From Mimachlamys varia (Eukaryota; Mollusca; Bivalvia; Pectinida; Pectinidae): 64,000 bases of DNA. The translations under genes and the position numbers were made by a program. This document shows positions 58,401 through 64,000 of this stretch, one piece after another. A model generated the notes under the pieces. That model was not told where the DNA came from and ran no database searches. It worked only from the letters and a program-made list of their open reading frames with translations. Location: NCBI GenBank assembly GCA_947623455.1, contig OX392532.1, positions 31,036,792 to 31,100,791 on the forward strand, in the 5' to 3' direction. Every line of letters starts with the position of its first letter. Positions within the stretch are counted from its first letter, which is position 1.

Positions 58401-61400
58401 CGCTTGTATATCAATATAAAATAAAAAAATTGAGAATACCGAAGCGGAAGAAAAAAAAATTATAATAATCTGAACTCAAAATCGATTAATAGGGGCAAAA
58501 TACAAAAGAAAATGGCAGACCTACATGAAGACCCTTGCAAAAGTATAAGAGAATAAGACCAGGTGGTCCGGAAGAGTAAGCGTCTTCTGCTTCATCGACG
58601 ACACCCGCAATGTAAATCTTGGTCACATCCAAGTAAACATCAAGCTCTCGAAATGAGAATCGAGTCATTTCCAATCACAACAAGTAAGCATACTAATGAA
58701 CACACTCAAAAACGTCTATATTCATATCGCACTAGGTAAAAAATATTTTTTCAATGAGACAAAAATGGCGACCATAATACTTGCCAATGTATCAACGACA
58801 TCGACAAAGCCTGTGCATGTTACAGTATATTCTGCTTAAAAATGCAAGTCCGGGTATAAGATAACAATCGAGTTAAAAAAATGTTTACACAAAACATCAT
58901 AATGAACGCAAGCGTTTGTGTTTGCTTTCCTTTTAACCATACGAAAACGCGTTTTATTGTTTAGACAGTAGGGTGCTGCACTCGCAATAGTACAGACACT
59001 TTTAAAACGGAAATTGTTATCACATACGCTACCTTGCCTCGGTAGTATAAGGCTTCTTTTCAATGCTAATTTTAGTGTAACATATTCTCAACGCGTAGAA
59101 GGGTTTGGTTTTATTTTGTCTTGTAAAAAGCCAAAGTCATTTAAAGAAAGACCCCCGATGTAAGCCACGTATACGATAGTGCGGAGCCAATACCGACTTT
59201 TAATGTGCTACCATACTGAAGTATACTGCCCAAACAGGTCATATGATACTGGTAGCAAGTGAACCAGTCGTTTTACTCCCATAATGCGTAGCGGCAAGCA
59301 GGGAGTAGTAACTACCATTGCTTAAGACTTTGGTATATATCGGCCAGGGAACAGAAACAAAAGCCTTCCTCACTGGGGCAAACGCGCAACTAAAGGCCAA
59401 CAAATGAGGCATTTTAGAACGGTATAAGAAAGGAGAAAGTTGTTAAGGAAGGAGATCCCAAATTTAGTCGCCTTTTACTTTTGCCATAGGGGCAGCAGGT
59501 ACAATTCTTACCCTCTGAATGAACGAATGACGTCAACCTGCATAATTCAGTAAATGAAAGGAGTTGAAATTTAGATCGGTTACATTAATATATAATGGAC
59601 AGTTTTACCTAACAAATAAATCGAAAAGGAGGAATGTTTGGAAAAAGATGACGCAAGCAGTAAAACGGGATACTAATTACAATATGTAAATATAAAGCTA
59701 GAATTGGCTACTCATTTCCTCCTATTGCGCGTTTGTAAAACATAGTACAAGCTTATTTTATAAACATATCAAGCAAAAACTAGTACTAAAGGAATCGTTT
59801 GCCAATATTTGGTAAATCAGGGTATTAAATTTGTTTTTCTCACCTTAACACGCACAGGGAACACCGTCAATCTTAAAATAATAAAAAAACAAGTTTTTCT
59901 TTACTTTCATAAATATGTCATAGCACTACATTCATAAATTTGCAATATCACCGTTTACCATGGTTTTGTAATTATTGTTATAAGATTGTTATGTTCACAA
60001 TTAATTAATGAACATTTACTCATTGCAGACCTGCACTGTCATCAATCTATCCAGAATCGTATGATTCTTTAATGCTACACTCTTAATTGTAAACTCATTT
60101 AAATATCTAAACGTTGTTCAGCTACACAGCGCATGCTCTATAAGTCAAACATTCGTTAGGAGCTTGACTGGTCATTTTCTGTTAGACAACTTTTAATCAT
60201 CCTGGATTATGTGCAGTGTTTGGCATTGTTCTGATGTAAAGCTTGCTAAAATGACGTAATGCAAAGAGACAACCTTTAATCATCCTGAAATATGTTCAAT
60301 GTTTGGCATTGTTCTGATGTGAAGCTTGCTAAAATGACGTAATGCAAGGACCCACTCCAAAATGTTTGATTCGTCTGCGCATGCGCTGTGTATAAGCTCC
60401 ATGTGTTTTATTTGTGATACGTATGCCGTACTTACTGTTAGAGCGACTTGTTCGGACATTGTGGCTGGAGACTGACTGCGTGTCTGTTGTCTTGTAGGCT
60501 GATGCCCGAGTCCCCGAGATGGCTCATTAGCCAGGGAAAGTATGGCGAAGCCGAACAGATCCTTAGGAAAGTTGCAGAAAAGAACGGCACACAATACCCA
60601 GAGAAGATTGACCTGAGTCAGCTTGAACAACACTCTCCCGGTCGAATCTGGCAGTTGTTCACTAATAAGACTCTGGCGTGGAGAACCATGATCATCTTTC
60701 TTAACTGGTAGGTTCTGATATTCTTTCTCTTCATCATTTAAGAAAGGTCCATTTCCGATTGACAAAAAAAAACAACATCATTTGTTGACCCCAGCGTCGG
60801 TCACCAATCACAAAGACACATCCCCACCATATGGTTCCGTGTAAATTTATAAACAACTTCTCTTTGGGTCCAAAAATAGCTGTGTCGCTGTTAGTGTAGT
60901 GTAAAAGATTAATAACCTCACCATTGCGTTGTGGAATAGCATAATTGTGATATGGTGTATTGTAAATGTGTCAGTAGGTTTACCATTGAGTTCTATAATG
61001 ACAAAACTGTGATATGGTGTAGTGTATATTTGTAAGTAACTCCAACATTGAGTTCTAGAATGGCATACCTGTGATATGGTGTATTGTAAAGGTGTCAGTT
61101 ACTTCACCATTGAGTTCTAGAATGGCATACCTGTGATATGGTGTATTGTAAATGTGTCAGTTACTTCACCATTGACTTCTAGAATGGCATATAATCGTGA
61201 TATGGCGTAGTGTATATTTGTCAGTAACTTCAACATTGAGTTCTAGAATGGCATACAATTGTGATATGGTGTATTGTTAATTTGGCAATAACTTCATCAT
61301 TGAGTTTTAGAAAATAAAATTACTTCGGTATGGTGAAGTGTAAATTTGACAATAACTTCACCATTGAGATCTATAATGGCATAACAGGGGCATGGTGTAG

Positions 61401-63527
61401 CGTTAATTTGTCCACACCTCTTCCATAGTGATAACGCTGTATGGTGCAGTGTCGCAGGCCTTTTCGTTATTCTATATCCTACGAATGCTATTATACACAT
61501 GTTCATGATTTTTGTTTATGTCTTTTCGTTTTAGAATCTGATGATAAAATGGATATGGTTTAACAAAATACCTTAATATTTTATAGGCTGGTAAAGCAAA
61601 ACCTGAACATTGTTTACGACTATTGTTTCTTGATATTCAATTTCATATCTTGATTTTGTCGACATCGTTTTCTGTAAAGACTAATACAATTGTTATTGAT
61701 TGCTTTTATTAGGTGCCTGTAATGCGGATTTCATTAAAAAAATTTCCGTATTGACTCTAAAAGGTATTTGATTGACAGGATTTCTGTAATATCTTGCTTG
61801 CTTATATCTTTAACATATTTTCCGTTGTGACAGTGATATGCAATTTCGTTGACAGGTTTTCTGTAGCACAGATCTACTTCGGTGTTACCATCCATATGAA
61901 GAATCTTGGAGGAAACTTTTACTTTAAATTTGTCATTCTGGCTTTGGTGGAGATTCCTGCTGTCGCCCTTACCGTTTTCATGCTGACCAAACTCGGCCGG
62001 AAAAAGGTGCACGCCTTTTTCATGATCCTTGCCGGTATAGCATGCCTTCTAACCATCTTCACGGTCCTTTTAGGTGGCACATGTGAGTATCTCTTTATTT
62101 ACCAGGTGGCTACAGTTGGTTACAATTCTACTATTGGCTACAAAGTTATATTAAGATTTACATGAAAAGTAAAATGTATTTTTCTGATCATGCCATTCAC
62201 ACATTTGTGAGTGTACGCCAAAGTGTTGCAAGCGGTCCCTCAGTTGTAAATACTTCGTATCTCAGAGTCCCGTTACAATTTCTTATATAACAAGGTCAAC
62301 ATTGTGTTTACTATGCTGTATTGTCGTCGATGAAGACACTTACTCTTCCGGAACATTTGATCTTATTCTTTTGTACTTTTACGAGGGTCTCAATGTAAAT
62401 CGTTCCTTGGTTCATATTTTGCCTCTAGTTTGTTGGATTTTGAGTTTTTGATTATGTGGTTGTTTTGAACCTTTGGTATTCTCTCACTCTTTTATTGATT
62501 ATTTTGCTTGACTGTATCGTATTCTAAATCATAAATGTGCTATTCTCGTGCGTCTCGTTTGTACACTCCTTATTATGGTGTCGTTCTTCGTTTCAGCCTT
62601 TGAACCAGTGACATTAGCCCTTTGTTGCTTGGGTAAGCTGGGCGCAGCAGCAGGATTTTCAATTATCTACGTGTACTCCAGTGAGCTGTTCCCGACAGTA
62701 GTAAGGAACGGTGGAATGGGCGCAAGCTCTTGTGTAGCACGCTTTGGTAGCATGTCTGCTCCCTACATCGCTAAAATTGTAAGTATATCTGGTTCCTTGG
62801 ATCTGTCAACCTTTTATCGTATGTGTGAATATCGTATCTTCAGTCGCGTTATGCTCTTGGACGTTCAGTTGCATAGTGAAAAAGGATTACAAAAAGGGCT
62901 AGTTGCATAACCAATCAGTGCCCATTTGTTCATAAGAGGATTAGTTTTATCACCATTTAACGATATTTTTCAACCTTTTTAAATTCTGTCAATAAACTAG
63001 GTGCATTCACACAAGTTTGTGTATAATTTAATATTACTAGATATTTGATATCTGGAAAGGTATTTGATATCATGAAAGCTGTAAAGCATTCAACGGTTTG
63101 GTTTGGAAGTTATATGAGAATCACAATTTCAACTTATCACTGATTAAGCTGTTAACCATTTGAACAGCTTGGCCTTGTCAAAATAAAGTTGCAAGATATT
63201 AGGCAGTGGTTGTTAATTTTGTCATCACTGCTAAGTCAAAGAAGGACGAAACAGCTTAAAGGTTGAATTTAATTCATTAGTTAGCTCGACTATGTCTTAT
63301 TTTATATTATGAAGGTGCATTTCCCGGGAAAGTGCATGTCTTTTGTATAATCCCTTGTCATTATTTGTCTACAGGGTGATTCGGTTGGTAGTATGTACGG
63401 ACAAGCCATACCCCTGATCGTGTTTGGTCTGATCGCTCTGGCAGCAGGTACTCTAACGTTGCTTCTTCCGGAGACTTGGAACAGACAACTTCCGGATACC
63501 ATAAAGGACGGCATCCGCTTTGGAAAG
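43269..63527 (+). CDS. SLC22-family organic ion transporter (OCT/OAT-like), nine coding exons
   Basis: The coding sequence joins 43269..43414, 48908..49127, 49405..49508, 49977..50131, 52467..52635, 60498..60707, 61856..62082, 62597..62778 and 63375..63527 (followed by TAA if it ends there), giving about 522 residues against a usual 530-560. All introns are GT-AG and all phases fit. Features: an amphipathic N-terminus ILKKIGEFGRYQ, TM1 at about 19-43, a large cysteine-containing extracellular loop (about 45-125) with N-glycosylation sites at Asn57, Asn72 and Asn96, DLVCD at 124-128, the MFS loop DSIGRSK at 156-162, GPSRR at 214-218, PESPRWL at 268-274, and the SE-L-FPT-x-x-R…G-x-G block from 439. 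The family moves organic cations, anions or carnitine across the plasma membrane; the substrate is unknown. Confidence 0.92.
43415..48907 (+). other. SLC22 intron 1 (5.5 kb)
   Basis: It contains no exon that I recognise. It holds a palindromic MITE-like block at 45150-45240, degenerate ~500-bp repeats at 46390-46600, 47280-47520 and 47580-48080, the SINE at 47714-47927, and a MITE fragment at 48475-48545. The 75-codon frame at 45825-46052 has no recognisable homology. Confidence 0.6.
47714..47927 (+). mobile_element. tRNA-derived SINE, about 214 bp
   Basis: The A box is GGTGACTGAGTTGTTAAGGT and the B-box region GGTTGCGAGGTCGAAACCC. Then follow GGGCAGTTGCCAG, CTGACCGTATGTC, CCAAAACCTAAC, and an end AATAGAGCGTAAAACAAAAT. 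It matches the structure of a tRNA-derived SINE I associate with bivalve genomes. It interrupts a degenerate repeat; no clear target-site duplication is seen. Confidence 0.8.
48908..49127 (+). CDS. SLC22 exon 2 (extracellular loop)
   Basis: It encodes residues 49-122, RCKIPGYDNDTW through DRCHLYKYSGNTTD to ETIVTR, with acceptor TTACAG and donor AGG|GTAAGA. It carries cysteines 50, 88 and 105 and three N-x-S/T sites, as expected for the large first extracellular loop. Confidence 0.92.
49405..49508 (+). CDS. SLC22 exon 3 (TM2)
   Basis: It encodes GDLVCDQGMKPAHAQ and then the TM2 segment VVYYVGVMVGDLFFGQLSD, ending in two bases of codon 157. DLVCD and G-V-M-V-G-x-x-x-F-G are conserved in the family. 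The donor is GACAG|GTAAAT. Confidence 0.92.
49805..49990 (+). repeat. 50-bp tandem repeat of the SLC22 exon 4 acceptor, four copies
   Basis: TTTTTCCAG|TATCGGGCGG recurs with the exon starting at 49828, 49877, 49927 and 49977 (spacing 49, 50, 50). Each unit includes about 20 exonic bases, TATCGGGCGGAGTAAGACAT. Use of an upstream copy runs into TGA within 12 codons, so only the last acceptor keeps the frame. Confidence 0.92.
49977..50131 (+). CDS. SLC22 exon 4 (TM3-TM4), flanked by splice-site arrays on both sides
   Basis: It encodes residues 158-208 and one base of Cys209: IGRSKTLM, TM3, GTAFAPEFYSFTVLQFIVG, then HGMFVLVCVL. Joined to exon 3 it gives D156-S157-I-G-R, so the Arg usual after Asp in this MFS loop is Ser. 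The acceptor is the last of four tandem copies, and the donor is the first of sixteen. Confidence 0.88.
50110..50812 (+). repeat. ~44-bp tandem repeat of the SLC22 exon 4 donor, sixteen copies
   Basis: Units read GTCCTTGTCTGTGTCCTGT|GTAAGTACACGGCGTCCCTA + ACAAC. All sixteen keep GTAAGT (one is GTAAGTG). About 19 bases of each unit are the end of exon 4. Units alternate 45 and 42-44 bp at the left end, so donors 2, 4, 6 and 8 (ends 50176, 50263, 50350, 50437) are in frame with exon 5, while 3, 5 and 7 are not. Confidence 0.93.
50966..51130 (+). repeat. Interspersed repeat (GTCGTCGATGAAG family), plus copy
   Basis: The sequence runs GTCGTCGATGAA…CTTCCAGAACACCT…AGGGTCTCCATGTAAATC…TTGAGCTCAGATTGTGG. 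It shares this order with 62318-62500 and, inverted, with 51340-51500 and 58460-58650. Confidence 0.7.
51340..51500 (-). repeat. Interspersed repeat (GTCGTCGATGAAG family), minus copy
   Basis: This copy is inverted relative to the one about 210 bp upstream. On the minus strand it can encode LDLTKIYGAVVVDEAE, which parallels LDVTKIYIAGVVDEAE in the 58-kb copy and may be the relic of a coding element. Confidence 0.65.
52210..52360 (+). mobile_element. Pogo/Tigger-like MITE end
   Basis: TA followed by CAGTAGAACCTCGTTATCTC and repeated TAACTCGAA motifs. TA-flanked CAGTRGAACCTCG termini are typical of pogo/Tigger-derived MITEs in invertebrates. No matching inverted right end is found, so it is truncated. 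Confidence 0.6.
52467..52635 (+). CDS. SLC22 exon 5 (GPSRR, TM5-TM6)
   Basis: It encodes residues 209-264 and two bases of Trp265: IELIGPSRRMVAGV, then hydrophobic segments to PCAVYIAYW. The acceptor is AATTAG and the donor GGTG|GTGAGT. Confidence 0.92.
52765..52870. repeat. Short tandem repeat, CAACGCTGACAAAAG type
   Basis: Four or five units of 18-24 bp, CAACGCTGACAAAAGCAA, with a final AGATAGAAACAAC. Related to 53595-53890. Confidence 0.7.
53595..53890. repeat. Degenerate tandem repeat, AGAAACAACGCTGA type
   Basis: Units of roughly 25-48 bp contain ACAGATAGAAACAACGCTGA and CCTGAAAATAACAGGTA. The 66- and 110-codon minus-strand frames across it are artefacts. Confidence 0.7.
54360..54670. 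repeat. ~28-bp repeat carrying TGACCTTGACC motifs
   Basis: Units such as TATGACCTTGACCTAAAACA recur about seven times. The reverse complement contains TCAAGGTCA, the extended half-site bound by ERR/SF-1-class nuclear receptors, and TGACCTTGACCT is two half-sites in direct contact. The repetition is seen; receptor binding is inferred. Confidence 0.65.
54780..55260. repeat. Degenerate AT-rich tandem repeat
   Basis: Units of about 35-45 bp contain CAGTTATACTGATATATAGT and AACAATTACACA, becoming irregular to the right. Confidence 0.7.
58460..58650 (-). repeat. Interspersed repeat (GTCGTCGATGAAG family), minus copy
   Basis: On the minus strand it reads LDVTKIYIAGVVDEAEDAYSS in an open frame of 62 codons. 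It shares blocks with the copies at 51 and 62 kb. Confidence 0.65.
60498..60707 (+). CDS. SLC22 exon 6 (PESPRWL, cytosolic loop)
   Basis: It encodes residues 265-334: LMPESPRWLISQGKYGEAEQ and a charged cytosolic loop, reaching TMIIFLN at the start of TM7. PESPRWL followed by a G-x-x-x-E-A segment is diagnostic of SLC22/SLC2-type MFS carriers. The acceptor is CTTGTAG and the donor ACTG|GTAGGT. Confidence 0.94.
60905..61460. repeat. 62-bp tandem repeat, about 9 copies (SLC22 intron 6)
   Basis: The unit is CATTGAGTTCTAGAATGGCA + TACCTGTGATATGGTGTATT + GTAAATGTGTCAGTTACTTC + AC. No part matches the flanking exons. Confidence 0.88.
61856..62082 (+). CDS. SLC22 exon 7 (TM7-TM9)
   Basis: It encodes residues 335-410: WFSVAQIYFGVTIHMKNLGG, FVILALVEIPAV, LTKLGRKK and a following membrane segment. 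EIPA and LGRKK match the family's TM8 and TM8-9 loop. The acceptor is GTTGACAG and the donor ACAT|GTGAGT. Confidence 0.93.
62318..62500 (+). repeat. Interspersed repeat (GTCGTCGATGAAG family), plus copy (SLC22 intron 7)
   Basis: GTCGTCGATGAAGACACTTA, CTTCCGGAACATTTGATCTT and ACGAGGGTCTCAATGTAAAT appear in the same order as in the 51-kb plus copy. Confidence 0.7.
62597..62778 (+). CDS. SLC22 exon 8 (TM10-TM11 signature)
   Basis: It encodes residues 411-471, including KLGAAAGFSIIYVYSSELFP, TVVRNGGMGASSCVARFGSM and SAPYIAKI. Glu440, Arg447 and Arg459 occupy conserved positions. The acceptor is CGTTTCAG and the donor ATT|GTAAGT. Confidence 0.94.
63375..63527 (+). CDS. SLC22 exon 9 (TM12, C-terminus)
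   Basis: It encodes GDSVGSMYGQAIPLIVFG through LLLPETWNRQLPDTIKDGIR to FGK. PET-x-N-x-x-LPDTI is the conserved C-terminal motif. The next codon is TAA (63528-63530), which could end the protein at 522 residues, but GGAAA|GTAAGTAC is also a good donor. A short further exon beyond 64000 is therefore possible. Confidence 0.85.
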
Positions 63528-63530
63528 TAA

Positions 63531-64000
63531 GTACATATCGAAGGTATTATAAACTTAAGATGTTGGTCGTTCTATTGCTACTTTATGCAGTAAACCAGGA
63601 AAGATTGACAGGGCATTCAGTAAGATCAAACGCTCTTGGAAATTACAACCAAAACGTTTTTGTTCATCAAAGAACTGAAATATAAGGGTAAAACATGTAT
63701 GATGCATTAAACTCACCGTAGACTGTGTGTACTTCATGTATAATAGTAAAATTGAGACTGACCTTCGTGCCATGTAAGATTATATAACGTTTGTACATTT
63801 CTGAATATTTGATTATTTTTTTAATCCCATTCTTGGTGAATAAAAGATTTGATTGATTGATTGATATCAATTAATATTGCAGTATACAATTCCAAAGAAT
63901 GCGGTGTACTTTGTATCTTGTGTACACCGACATGAGACAATCTGTACAATACATTCGTGGACTATGTCTTGTAACCGTTCTGACTGTTTTACTTGTGGAG
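63531..64000 (+). other. Downstream of SLC22 exon 9
   Basis: It is either 3' UTR or a last intron. AATAAA at about 63839 is followed by a (GATT)n run. No further coding exon is recognisable before the window ends. Confidence 0.45.

Larger units (their letters stand above)
52636..60497 (+). other. SLC22 intron 5 (7.9 kb)
   Basis: It is the largest intron. It has repeats at 52765-52870, 53595-53890, 54360-54670 and 54780-55260 and a repeat copy at 58460-58650. The remaining 55.3-58.4 and 58.7-60.4 kb are AT-rich with no exon, RNA gene or element that I can recognise, apart from a short direct repeat near 60190/60270 (TTTAATCATCCTG). Confidence 0.6.

Noticed and set aside
60280..60765. 161-codon minus-strand frame
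   Set aside because: It is the shadow of SLC22 exon 6 on the opposite strand.

Overview
This is a stretch of animal nuclear DNA, most likely from a marine mollusc and probably a bivalve. It is AT-rich, intron-rich and very rich in repeats. The case for a mollusc rests on three things: a Helentron-type element whose body is a run of ~156-bp repeats (the layout of bivalve 'pearl' elements), a tRNA-derived SINE that I associate with bivalves, and many short nonautonomous DNA transposons among long minisatellites. No species can be named from this. Sequence, family knowledge and inference are kept apart in each entry.

Two protein-coding genes can be rebuilt exon by exon. (1) On the minus strand, 16299 down to 6571, there is a complete five-exon short-chain dehydrogenase/reductase of 249 residues, related to carbonyl reductase, sniffer and C-factor. 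(2) On the plus strand, 43269 to about 63527, there is a nine-exon SLC22-type organic cation/anion transporter of about 522 residues. Every junction keeps the frame and uses GT-AG. No other convincing gene was found. Almost every other long reading frame is an open frame through a minisatellite.

Layout: 1-6.0 kb, a 1616-bp tandem duplication with a tRNA-like core, its second unit interrupted by a HINE and a 30-bp minisatellite. 6.1-16.4 kb, the reductase gene, its introns filled with minisatellites, a hAT-type MITE and HINE-like repeats. 16.4-26.9 kb, intergenic, with foldback MITEs, a TTAA-flanked MITE, a 405-bp TRIM retrotransposon with tRNA-like LTRs, and a 38-bp array. 27.0-34.2 kb, one family of 30-bp minisatellites with 563-bp higher-order repeats, interrupted by a 1.8-kb DNA transposon. 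36.4-39.3 kb, a 40-bp array of about 72 copies. 41.1-41.6 kb, a 33-bp array. 43.2-64 kb, the SLC22 gene.

The most unusual observation is that four minisatellites, two in each gene, are built from splice junctions. In the reductase, the exon 3 donor is repeated about 29 times and the exon 5 acceptor 14 times. In the transporter, the exon 4 acceptor is repeated 4 times and its donor 16 times. In each, the genuine splice site is the array member next to the exon. Several duplicated sites keep consensus bases, and some would extend the protein in frame. Whether they are used cannot be told from DNA alone.
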